NCBI GenBank assembly: GCA_009787485.1
Contig: WQWP01000041.1
Coordinates: 1-17,146 of the forward strand
Reading direction: 5' to 3'
Length of the DNA: 17,146 nt
From: Lentimicrobiaceae bacterium
GTDB lineage: Bacteria; Bacteroidota; Bacteroidia; Bacteroidales; WCHB1-69
Shown piece by piece: positions 1 to 6,959 of this stretch. The notes under the pieces were generated by a model. That model was given only the letters and a program-made list of their open reading frames with translations. It was not told the DNA's origin and did not search any database. The translations under genes were made by a program, and so were the position numbers. Positions within the stretch are counted from its first letter, which is position 1. Every line of letters begins with the position of its first letter.

Positions 1-93
1 AGCTACCGCCATGAGTTTAATAATCAAAAGGATTTTTTAGAGAGCTGGACGCCGAAGAAGAAGGAGAAAAAGGAGAAGAAGGAGAAAAAATAG
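1..93 (+). CDS. C-terminal end of an unrecognised protein (5' end outside window)
   Basis: Reading frame 1 is open from the first base to a TAG at 91-93 and gives 30 residues; the other two plus-strand frames hit stops within the first 40 bases. The visible part starts SYRHEFNNQKDFLESWTP and ends in a repetitive basic/acidic tail of Lys and Glu (KKKEKKEKKEKK). Such tails are often disordered, solvent-exposed ends, but nothing here identifies the family. The gene converges on the M3 peptidase gene that ends at 186, with a double-hairpin repeat between the two stops. I do not recognise the protein; the call rests only on the open frame and plausible composition. Confidence 0.55.
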   Translation, partial: SYRHEFNNQKDFLESWTPKKKEKKEKKEKK

Positions 94-123
94 ATCACAT
101 TATCTTATCGCGTTTTCTGGGTT

Positions 124-156
124 AAAATAAAAAATCCCCTTCAAATTTTGAAGGGG
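124..156 (-). terminator. Intrinsic terminator after the M3 peptidase genes
   Basis: Read on the minus strand, the 10-bp-arm hairpin of the repeat (136-156) is followed by A, six T, A and four T (bases 135 down to 124). A GC-capped stem followed by a T-tract is the standard rho-independent layout. It lies about 30 bp past the stop at 186, so it would end the lysS/peptidase transcript. On the plus strand the same hairpin lacks a T-tract, so it is a poorer terminator for the partial gene at 1-93. Confidence 0.65.
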
Positions 157-187
157 TGTCCGGCGCAGCCGGATGGGGTAGTTTATT
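133..187 (-). repeat. 55-bp double-hairpin repeat, copy 1
   Basis: This copy matches the element at 4491-4545 at 52 of 55 positions. It holds two inverted repeats: arms CCCCTTCAAA and TTTGAAGGGG (136-156), and TCCGGC-GCA-GCCGGA (159-173). Two of the three differences fall in the 3-nt loop of the second hairpin. The right end runs into the stop region of the peptidase gene, which ends with two in-frame TAA codons (186-188 and 183-185). It resembles the short dispersed palindromic repeats common in Bacteroidota genomes; that comparison is from memory. Confidence 0.85.
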
Positions 188-2291
188 ATAACAATCCTCT
201 ATTTCGTAACAACGGCTCAATCACCGGCTTCTTCCCCCTAAACGATTCATACAATTTCATCGGGTCTTGCGTATTCCCTTTTTCCAAAATATAAGTACGG
301 AATAAATCAGCAGTTTCCTTGTCAAAAACATTACCTTTCTCTTTAAATGCTTCAAACGCATCGGAATCTAACACAGCAGCCCAAGTGTAGGAGTAATAGC
401 CGGCGTCGTATCCGGTGGTGAAGATGTGTTTGAAATAGGTGCTTCGGTGTCTCGGGATAATTTGAGGAATTAAACCGAGTTTGTTCATGGTGTTCACTTC
501 AAATTCGGGCAGCGTGATTTTGGTGGGCTTGGTAATCGTGTAGTAATACATATCCAAGAAAGAGGAAGCCAATAATTCGGTGTTGATGAAGCCCTGACCG
601 TAGGTGGCGCTGGCTTCCAATTTTGCAATCAATTCATCAGGAATAGCTTCGCCGGTATCCCAGTGTTTGGCGTACATTTTCAAAACGCCCGGGTCGGAAG
701 CCCAATGCTCCATAATTTGCGAAGGCAACTCTACAAAATCACGGGAAACGTTGGTGCCTGACAATGAACGATATTTGCAATTGGTGAGCATGCCGTGCAA
801 ACCGTGTCCAAATTCGTGGAAGAAAGTCTCTACCTGGTCGAACGACAAAAGTGCAGGCGCATCGGCAGTAGGTTTTGCATTGTTCATTACCAACGATACA
901 ATCGGAATTATGTTTTTGCCTTCTCTGTCGTACCATTGCTCACGGAAGTTGGTCATCCATGCGCCGCTGCCTTTGCTCTCTCTCGGGAAATAATCCATGT
1001 ACAAAATAGCAATCACTTCGCCGTCTCGTTTTACTTCAAATGCTTCATTATCATCTTTATAATATTTCGGAAGATCGGGATTGAGGTGAAAAGTGATGCC
1101 AAACAGTTTTTCGCTTACTTCAAAAACGCCATCTCTTACGCTCTCCATTGAAAAATAAGCGCTCACTTCCTCTTCGTTAATATCATATTTTTCTCTTCGC
1201 AATTTTTCGGTGTAAAACCTCCAATCGTAAGGTTGCAATTTAAAATCGCCTCCTTCGGCATCAATCATTTTTTGGTACTCGGCAGCTTCTTCTTTTGCTT
1301 TTCTAATGGCAGGTCTCCACACTTGCATCAACAAATTATCAACAGCCTGAGGCGTTTTAGCCATTGTATTATCCAACACAAAAGCGGCATGTGTATCAAA
1401 ATCGAACATCTGTGCACGCTCTAAACGCAAATTTACCATTTCGTCAATAATCTCCACATTGCTGAATTCGCCTGCTAAACAACGCGTGGCATAAGCGGTC
1501 CACATTTCTCTACGCAAATCTCTATCTCTGCAAAACTGTAATAACGGCTCATAACTTGGCAATTGAATGGTAAACACATACTTGCCTTGAGTGGCTTCAT
1601 CTCTGTTTCCTAATTCGAAGGCTGCGGCAAGGGCGTTTTCCGGCATACCTTCTAAACGCGCTCTGTCTTCTACTACCAATTTAAAATCATTGGAAGCTTT
1701 TAAAACATTGTTTTCAAATTTTAAAGAAAGCAATGCTATTTTTTCGTTAATTTCTCTAAATCTGGGTTGTTTTTCTTCAGGAATATTGGCGCCCCCACGA
1801 ACAAAATCTTTATATTGTTCTTCCAGTAATCTTAACGCTACCGGTTCCAAATTCAACTCATCTCTTTTTTTGTAAATGGTTTTAATACGTTCAAAAAGTT
1901 CTTTATTCAGGCTAATGTCGTCTGAATGTGCAGAAAGCAACGGATATACTTGTTCTGCAATATCTTCCATTTCAGGGCTGTTGCAAGCGCCTTTCAGGTT
2001 AAAGAAAACCATGGTAACGTTATACAGCAGTTCTCCGCTGTACTCCAACGCTTCGCAGGTATTTTCAAAAGTAGGTTCTTCCGAATTGGTGCAAATCGCC
2101 TCAATTTCGGCTTTCTGTTGTTTCATGCCCTCCTCAAAAGCAGGGAGATAATGTTCGTACTGAATCTCTTCAAAAGGAGGAATAGCATAAAGCGTATTCC
2201 ATGTTTGGAAGAAAGGGTTTGGGGATTCTTTTTTGCAACATCCCACCATCATTGCGGCTGCAATACACATAATTAATAAGATTTTTTTCAT
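186..2291 (-). CDS. M3-family zinc metallopeptidase lipoprotein (peptidyl-dipeptidase Dcp-like), paralogue 1
   Basis: This is a 701-residue M3A peptidase, the usual length for Dcp/oligopeptidase A relatives, which cut short peptides. The zinc site is intact: HEFGH at 492-496, with the third ligand Glu521 in FVELPSQ, 25 residues after the second His as expected. The conserved C-terminal part HRSTYF...GYYSYTWAAVLD follows. The N-terminus is a lipoprotein signal: MKK, a hydrophobic stretch, then lipobox MVGC with Cys18 as the lipidated residue. It therefore probably acts outside the cytoplasm on imported peptides (inference). The substrate loop reads HIFTTGYDAGYY (622-633), where Dcp-type enzymes and its neighbour have GGGY. 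It starts 28 bp after its paralogue stops, so the two are probably co-transcribed. There is no Shine-Dalgarno sequence, only an A/T-rich leader. Confidence 0.93.
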   Translation of the reverse strand: MKKILLIMCIAAAMMVGCCKKESPNPFFQTWNTLYAIPPFEEIQYEHYLPAFEEGMKQQKAEIEAICTNSEEPTFENTCEALEYSGELLYNVTMVFFNLKGACNSPEMEDIAEQVYPLLSAHSDDISLNKELFERIKTIYKKRDELNLEPVALRLLEEQYKDFVRGGANIPEEKQPRFREINEKIALLSLKFENNVLKASNDFKLVVEDRARLEGMPENALAAAFELGNRDEATQGKYVFTIQLPSYEPLLQFCRDRDLRREMWTAYATRCLAGEFSNVEIIDEMVNLRLERAQMFDFDTHAAFVLDNTMAKTPQAVDNLLMQVWRPAIRKAKEEAAEYQKMIDAEGGDFKLQPYDWRFYTEKLRREKYDINEEEVSAYFSMESVRDGVFEVSEKLFGITFHLNPDLPKYYKDDNEAFEVKRDGEVIAILYMDYFPRESKGSGAWMTNFREQWYDREGKNIIPIVSLVMNNAKPTADAPALLSFDQVETFFHEFGHGLHGMLTNCKYRSLSGTNVSRDFVELPSQIMEHWASDPGVLKMYAKHWDTGEAIPDELIAKLEASATYGQGFINTELLASSFLDMYYYTITKPTKITLPEFEVNTMNKLGLIPQIIPRHRSTYFKHIFTTGYDAGYYSYTWAAVLDSDAFEAFKEKGNVFDKETADLFRTYILEKGNTQDPMKLYESFRGKKPVIEPLLRNRGLL

Positions 2292-2319
2292 AGGTGAAAA
2301 TATTTAATGATTTTATTGA

Positions 2320-4425
2320 CTATTTCAGTCCTCTTCGTTTGAGTAGTGCATCCGGATTAGGATCTGCCCCTCTAAATTGTTTGAAAAGTTCCGCAGGATC
2401 AACCGTTCCGCCTTTTGAGAAAACAGTTCGAAGTTTTTGTGCCAAAACCGGATTGAAAATATCGCCACTTTCAACGAACGCCTGGTACATATCCGCATCC
2501 AAAACTTCCGCCCAAAGATAGCTGTAATAGCCCATAGCATAGCCACCTCCGAAGATGTGCGTGAAATAAGTAGAACGATGTCTGGGCATCAATTCAGGAA
2601 TTAAGTTTATTTTTTTCATCGCTTCTATTTCAAAATCCACGCCGTTTTTCGTAATTTCTTCGGTGGTATTATACCAAAAATAATCCAACCATGCTGATGC
2701 CAAATTCTCGCCCGTTACAAATCCTTGGTTAAATTTTCCGGCGCTTTCCATTTGCTCAATGAGTTCATCCGGCACAACTTCGCCGGTGCTGAAATGTTTG
2801 GCATACGTTTTCAAAAAGTCAGGTTCAAATGCCCAGTTTTCCATTACCGATGAGGGCATTTCAACAAAATCGCGTTTCACATTGGTTCCCGACAAACTGC
2901 GATATTTTGTTCTGCTGAACAACATGTGCAACGCATGTCCCATCTCATGAAACAACGTGTGCGCCTCGTCAATGGATAACAATGAAGGCTGGTCGCCCGA
3001 AGGAGCCGTATAATTACTCACGTTCGTAACAATCGGCATAACATTGTTATTTGGCCAACCGGATTGCTGACGGAAATACCACATCCATGCGCCTCCTTTC
3101 TTGCTCGCACGCGGATGATAGTCGGCAATGAAAATTCCAATCTCCGTGCCATCGGCTTCTCTCATGAGCCAGGTTCTGTTTGCAGGATTGAATTTCGGAA
3201 TGTCGAAACGCTCTTCCCATTGCACGCCCCAAAGTTTGGTAGTTAAATCGAAACAGCCTTGAATCACGTTTTCCAACGGCAAGTATTCGCGAAATGCAGT
3301 CTCATCGAAATCGTATTTTACTTGCTTTACTTTTTCAGCATAATAACGCCAATCCCAAGGTTGGAGTTTGAATCCGCCATTATTGGCATCAATTATCGCT
3401 TGAAGTTCTTTGCGCTCTTTTTGCAAAACCTCTTGCGTTGGTTTCCACATATCGCTCAAAAATTTGTGAACAGTTTGTGGGTTTTTCGCCATACGATCTT
3501 CCAAAATGAAGTCGGCAGCGGTTTCAAAACCAAATAATTTTGCTTTTTCCAATTGGAGAGATGCGATTCTTGAAATGATTCGATTGTTATCATTTTCGTT
3601 ACCGTTATTTCCTACATTCACGTATGCCCGCCATACTTTTTCGCGCAAATCACGATTGTCTAAAAACGTTAAAAGAGGGGTAAACACGGATCTTTGAAGC
3701 GACTTCCACATCCATTTTCCTTCGTGCCCTTCTTTAGCTGCCAAATTGGCTGCTGCTGCCACAACGGTTGCCGGAAGTCCCGCCAATTCTTCTTCTTTGT
3801 CAATAATCAAAACAAATGCATTCTGATCATTCAGCACATTATTAGAGAATTGCGTGCCAAGAATCGAAAGTTCCTCATTGATTTTCATCAATTCGGCTTT
3901 AGCATCTTCATCCAAATTTGCACCGCCGCGAACAAAGTTTTTGTACGTGATTTCGAGCAACATCAAATCTTCGGCATCAAGATGAGTAAGGCTTTCTTTG
4001 TTGTTGTAAACCACTTTCACCCGTTCGAATATTTTTGGATTCATCGCAATTTCGTCGGCATGTTTCGACAAAATGGGCGCCATCTCCTCATCAAGTTTTG
4101 CTAAATCTTCGGTACGCTCCGAAGAAATCATGTTGAAAAAGTGAAGTGTAACTCTATTGAGAAATTGTCCTGCCGCCTCGAAAGCAACGATGGTGTTTTC
4201 GAAAGTTGGTTCTTCAGGATTGTTCACAATAGCATCAATTTCAGCATTGTGCCGTTTCATGCCTTCCAAAAAAGCAGGTTTGTAATGTTCGAATTTAATT
4301 TTGTCGAACGGATTTACCCCCCAGGGAGTGTCCCATTTTTCCGCAAAAAACGGATTCTTAGAATTAGGATTGCAAGCAATCATAAGGGTAATTGCCGCAA
4401 GAACGATAATAGATAATTTTTTCAT
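2320..4425 (-). CDS. M3-family zinc metallopeptidase lipoprotein (peptidyl-dipeptidase Dcp-like), paralogue 2
   Basis: This is also 701 residues and is a clear paralogue of the downstream gene: both share KYRSLSGTNV, RDFVE-PS and HRSTYF blocks in register, offset by one residue. The zinc site is HEMGH at 493-497 with Glu522 as third ligand. The glycine-rich substrate loop is intact (HIFGGGYAMGYYSY, 623-636), as in classical Dcp. The N-terminus carries lipobox MIAC with Cys18. The expected role is cleavage of oligopeptides in the periplasm or at a membrane face; peptide size preference cannot be read from sequence. It is the first gene of the tandem pair and lies 115 bp after the lysS stop, with a hairpin repeat between. 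I see no convincing TAnnTTTG promoter in that gap, so it may depend on read-through from lysS or on an unrecognised promoter. Confidence 0.93.
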   Translation of the reverse strand: MKKLSIIVLAAITLMIACNPNSKNPFFAEKWDTPWGVNPFDKIKFEHYKPAFLEGMKRHNAEIDAIVNNPEEPTFENTIVAFEAAGQFLNRVTLHFFNMISSERTEDLAKLDEEMAPILSKHADEIAMNPKIFERVKVVYNNKESLTHLDAEDLMLLEITYKNFVRGGANLDEDAKAELMKINEELSILGTQFSNNVLNDQNAFVLIIDKEEELAGLPATVVAAAANLAAKEGHEGKWMWKSLQRSVFTPLLTFLDNRDLREKVWRAYVNVGNNGNENDNNRIISRIASLQLEKAKLFGFETAADFILEDRMAKNPQTVHKFLSDMWKPTQEVLQKERKELQAIIDANNGGFKLQPWDWRYYAEKVKQVKYDFDETAFREYLPLENVIQGCFDLTTKLWGVQWEERFDIPKFNPANRTWLMREADGTEIGIFIADYHPRASKKGGAWMWYFRQQSGWPNNNVMPIVTNVSNYTAPSGDQPSLLSIDEAHTLFHEMGHALHMLFSRTKYRSLSGTNVKRDFVEMPSSVMENWAFEPDFLKTYAKHFSTGEVVPDELIEQMESAGKFNQGFVTGENLASAWLDYFWYNTTEEITKNGVDFEIEAMKKINLIPELMPRHRSTYFTHIFGGGYAMGYYSYLWAEVLDADMYQAFVESGDIFNPVLAQKLRTVFSKGGTVDPAELFKQFRGADPNPDALLKRRGLK

Positions 4426-4490
4426 AATGAATGATATTTTAAGATTTTAAATGTTTCGATATATGAATTTATATGTTTAAGCGGGTGAAT

Positions 4491-4545
4491 AATCCCCTTC
4501 AAATTTTGAAGGGGTGTCCGGCAAAGCCGGACGGGGTAGTTTATT
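4491..4545 (-). repeat. 55-bp double-hairpin repeat, copy 2
   Basis: This is the second copy of the element at 133-187, in the same orientation and the same place relative to a gene: immediately 3' of a minus-strand stop. The stop codon of lysS (4541-4543) lies inside it. Hairpin 1 has arms CCCCTTCAAA and TTTGAAGGGG; hairpin 2 is TCCGGC-AAA-GCCGGA. The bases after hairpin 1 on the minus strand (GGGGATTATTCACC) are not a strong T-tract, so this copy is a weaker terminator than copy 1 and may allow read-through into the peptidase genes or act as an mRNA end-stabilising structure. Confidence 0.85.
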
Positions 4546-6043
4546 CCGGCCTCATCTGCGGAAAAAACAATACATCCTGAATAGAATTAGAGTTCGTCAT
4601 AATCATAGAAAGCCTGTCTATTCCAATCCCCAACCCCGCTGTGGGTGGCATTCCGTATTCCAACGAGCGCAAGAAATCTTCATCTAATACCATAGATTCC
4701 TCATCGCCGCGTTTAGCAAGTTCTAATTGATCTTCAAAGCGTTTGCGCTGGTCAATGGGGTCGTTGAGTTCGGAGTATGCGTTGCAGATCTCTTTTCCGT
4801 TACAAACTGCCTCAAAACGTTCGGTTAGATGAGGAGTGGAGCGATGTTTTTTAGTTAACGGTGAAGTTTCGATAGGATAATCGTAAATAAATGTAGGCTG
4901 TATCAAATATTCTTCACAAGTTTCTCCGAAAATTTCGTCAATCAGCTTGCCGCGCCCCATTGTGTTATCTACATGTACACCGCATTTTTTTGCGAAAGCC
5001 GCCATCTCTTTTTCATCCATATTGGAAATATCTACGCCGGTGAAATGTTCAATTGCGCCGTACATTGTATAGCGTTTCCATGGGCGTTTAAAATCTATCA
5101 TATTCTCGCCCACTTGCACTTGGGTGGTTTGGTGTAATGCTAGTGCCACTTTTTCCACCATCTCTTCCACCAGATTCATCATCCATTCGTAATCTTTATA
5201 TGCCACATACAGTTCCATTTGCGTAAACTCCGGATTGTGAAAGCGCGACATTCCTTCGTTACGAAAATCTTTTGAAAACTCGTACACGCCATCAAACCCG
5301 CCTACGATTAAACGTTTTAAATACAATTCATTAGCAATGCGCAAATAGAGTGTCATATCTAATTTATTGTGATGGGTTTTGAATGGGCGCGCTGCTGCAC
5401 CGCCGTACAACGGTTGCAAAATCGGCGTTTCCACTTCCAGATAGCCTTTCTCATTCAAGAAGTTACGCATGGTGTTTACCAGTTTTGTGCGTTTCATGAA
5501 GGTTTCTCTAATGTGTGGATTTACAATCAAATCCACATAACGCTGACGATAGCGTAATTCGGGGTCCTGGAAAGCATCATACACTTCGCCCTCTTTCTCT
5601 TTCACAATAGGCAAGGGTTTTAACGATTTACAAAGAATGGTAAACTCTTTTACATGAATGCAGGTAGCTCCGGTTTGCGTAGTAAACACAAAACCTTTCA
5701 CTCCGATAATATCGCCGATATCCAATTTTTTGAATACGCTGTTATAAAGCGTTTTATCTTCGTCCGGACAAAGTTCATCGCGTTTGGCGTAGATTTGAAT
5801 TTTTCCTACGGCATCTTGTAGCACGAAAAACGCTACCGCACCCATAATGCGCTGGCTCATAATTCTTCCCGCATAGCTTATATCCTGGTACAAGCTATTG
5901 TCTTGGGGATAGTTTTCTAAGATTTCTTGTGAATTTACATTCACCTCGTACAATGCCGCTGGATAGCAATCAATGCCGAGATTGGTAAAATCTTGCAATT
6001 TTTGTCTTCTGATGATCTCTTGTTCACTTAGTTGATTTGCCAT
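4541..6043 (-). CDS. lysS: Lysyl-tRNA synthetase, class II
   Basis: LysS charges tRNA-Lys with lysine using ATP in the cytoplasm. From ATG at 6041-6043 the protein is 500 residues, close to E. coli LysS. The N-terminal part contains the OB-fold anticodon-binding domain (around ISYAGRIMSQRIMG). The class II catalytic core follows: motif 1 near YLEVETPILQP, motif 2 FRNEGMSRFHNPEFTQME (260-277), motif 3 GLGIGIDR (470-477). The open frame continues 84 codons upstream to 6295, but that stretch resembles no LysS and contains a promoter element and a terminator hairpin. MANQLSEQEIIRRQKLQ matches the usual start of bacterial LysS, so 6043 is chosen. The stop lies inside the 55-bp repeat. The gene is divergent from tag and is followed by the two M3 peptidase genes. 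Confidence 0.97.
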   Translation of the reverse strand: MANQLSEQEIIRRQKLQDFTNLGIDCYPAALYEVNVNSQEILENYPQDNSLYQDISYAGRIMSQRIMGAVAFFVLQDAVGKIQIYAKRDELCPDEDKTLYNSVFKKLDIGDIIGVKGFVFTTQTGATCIHVKEFTILCKSLKPLPIVKEKEGEVYDAFQDPELRYRQRYVDLIVNPHIRETFMKRTKLVNTMRNFLNEKGYLEVETPILQPLYGGAAARPFKTHHNKLDMTLYLRIANELYLKRLIVGGFDGVYEFSKDFRNEGMSRFHNPEFTQMELYVAYKDYEWMMNLVEEMVEKVALALHQTTQVQVGENMIDFKRPWKRYTMYGAIEHFTGVDISNMDEKEMAAFAKKCGVHVDNTMGRGKLIDEIFGETCEEYLIQPTFIYDYPIETSPLTKKHRSTPHLTERFEAVCNGKEICNAYSELNDPIDQRKRFEDQLELAKRGDEESMVLDEDFLRSLEYGMPPTAGLGIGIDRLSMIMTNSNSIQDVLFFPQMRPE

Positions 6044-6064
6044 GTCTCTTTTATTTAAAGGTCG

Positions 6065-6072
6065 CAAAAATA
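6065..6072 (-). promoter_or_regulatory. lysS promoter, -7 element TATTTTTG
   Basis: The minus strand reads TATTTTTG, an exact match to the Bacteroidota -7 consensus TAnnTTTG, 21 bp before the lysS start codon. It predicts a very short leader (about 15 nt). No TTTG-like -33 element sits at the expected 19-21 bp distance, so the call rests on the -7 element and its position. It supports the start at 6043 over the longer open frame. Confidence 0.6.
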
Positions 6073-6123
6073 TAAAATAAAAGATTATTTCTGTGCTTTT
6101 AATATAACAATATGACAACCAAT

Positions 6124-6156
6124 AAGAAAAAGGGGCGCTTTCACCGAAAATGCCCC
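6124..6156 (-). terminator. Intrinsic terminator upstream of lysS
   Basis: On the minus strand GGGGCATTTTC, loop GGT, GAAAGCGCCCC forms an 11-bp stem with one mismatch and one wobble pair, followed by TTTTTCTTATT. It sits about 60 bp upstream of the lysS -7 element, so it would end a transcript that begins further upstream, not the lysS mRNA. The only room for that transcript is the gap itself or antisense transcription from tag. Confidence 0.55.
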
Positions 6157-6210
6157 TCCATTTTATTTTATTTCTCTTTTCCGCTACAAAATGTATTTTT
6201 TTGTAACGTT
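6124..6210 (-). ncRNA. Candidate small RNA upstream of lysS
   Basis: Between a possible -7 element (TACTTTCG on the minus strand, 6215-6222, one mismatch to TAnnTTTG) and the terminator hairpin lies about 85 nt that folds as two stem-loops. The first is CGTTACAAAA, a short loop, then TTTTGTAGCG (6182-6208), a 10-bp stem with one G-U pair. It is joined by an A-rich linker to the terminator hairpin. This layout suits a short RNA, but no -33 element is visible and no known family is recognised. A six-codon frame (MEGHFR) lies across the terminator and is probably chance. Confidence 0.3.
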
Positions 6211-6324
6211 TCCGCGAAAGTACAATGAAGTTGAATAAAAAACCATGTATTTCAATAATTGGACGCGAAAATGTCATAAACGTTTGGGTGTGCAAAATGA
6301 TCTCTTTTTGTGATAGATTTTGTC

Positions 6325-6355
6325 TTTCACCGGCATAAAATTTATACTACTTTTG
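6325..6355 (+). promoter_or_regulatory. tag-mfd promoter (TTTC-N19-TACTTTTG)
   Basis: The plus strand has TACTTTTG at 6348-6355, an exact match to the Bacteroidota -7 consensus, with TTTC (one mismatch to TTTG) 19 bp upstream at 6325-6328. The predicted start of transcription is near 6362, giving an A-rich leader of about 22 nt before the tag ATG at 6384. No other promoter is evident before mfd, so both genes are expected to use this one. Confidence 0.65.
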
Positions 6356-6383
6356 CCGCACAAAAAATAAAAATTGTAAAATA

Positions 6384-6959
6384 ATGAATCAAGAAGATAC
6401 GCGCCGCTGCGGTTGGTGCAAAACAGATCCCATTTACCTAAAATATCATGATGAGGAGTGGGGAAGGGAAGTTAACGATGATCATAAAATGTTTGAGTTT
6501 CTTGTGCTGGAAAGCGCGCAGGCAGGCTTGAGTTGGATCACTATCCTCAAAAGACGCAACGCCTATTGCGAGGCTTTTGCCGGATACGATGCCGTAAAAG
6601 TGGCGCAAATGACTGAGCAGGATGTGGAAAATTTAATGCAAAACAGCGGAATTATTCGCAACAGAAGCAAAATAAAAGCAACAATCTCTAATGCGCAGCA
6701 TTTTTTGGAAGTTCAAAAAGAATTTGGCAGTTTTTGTAATTATTTGAGAACTTTTTTGCCTGATGGAAAGCCAATTATAAATCATTGGAATTCGCTAAGC
6801 GAAATTCCGCCATCCACTCCTTTATCTGATGCCATTAGTAAAGACATGAAAAAACGAGGCTTCAAATTTTTCGGCACAACAATTTGTTATGCTCATTTAC
6901 AGGCAGTTGGTTATGTGAATGACCATTTAGAAGATTGCGTTTTTAAATACGAACATTGA
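6384..6959 (+). CDS. tag: DNA-3-methyladenine glycosylase I
   Basis: Tag removes 3-methyladenine from alkylated DNA as the first step of base-excision repair. The 191-residue protein lines up with E. coli TagA throughout (YHDEEWG, QAGLSWITILK, KKRGFKFFGTTICY, VNDH). The four zinc ligands of the HhH-type Tag fold are present: Cys9 in RCGW, His22 in KYHDEEW, and His181 and Cys185 in NDHLEDC. The counterpart of E. coli catalytic/base-binding Glu38 is Glu43 (VLESAQAG), and the stacking Trp is Trp51. It is transcribed from its own promoter and its TGA overlaps the mfd start by 4 bp, placing two DNA-repair functions in one transcript. The ATG at 6384 puts the first zinc Cys near the N-terminus, as in the family. 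Confidence 0.97.
   Translation: MNQEDTRRCGWCKTDPIYLKYHDEEWGREVNDDHKMFEFLVLESAQAGLSWITILKRRNAYCEAFAGYDAVKVAQMTEQDVENLMQNSGIIRNRSKIKATISNAQHFLEVQKEFGSFCNYLRTFLPDGKPIINHWNSLSEIPPSTPLSDAISKDMKKRGFKFFGTTICYAHLQAVGYVNDHLEDCVFKYEH

Larger units (their letters stand above)
6044..6383. other. Divergent intergenic region between lysS and tag
   Basis: This 340-bp gap has no supportable protein gene. It holds the lysS -7 element (6065-6072), a minus-strand terminator-like hairpin (6124-6156), a second stem-loop (6182-6208), and the tag promoter (6325-6355). The minus-strand frame is open through most of it, but only as an upstream extension of lysS without LysS-like sequence. The sequence is AT-rich with several poly-A and poly-T tracts. 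Confidence 0.8.

Noticed and set aside
6138..6158. Six-codon leader peptide MEGHFR on the minus strand over the terminator
   Set aside because: It contains no lysine codons that would suit attenuation of lysS, and the lysS promoter lies downstream of the hairpin.
6044..6295. 84-codon N-terminal extension of the LysS frame
   Set aside because: It has no LysS-like sequence and contains an exact TAnnTTTG element and a terminator hairpin; the protein from 6043 has the normal length and N-terminus.
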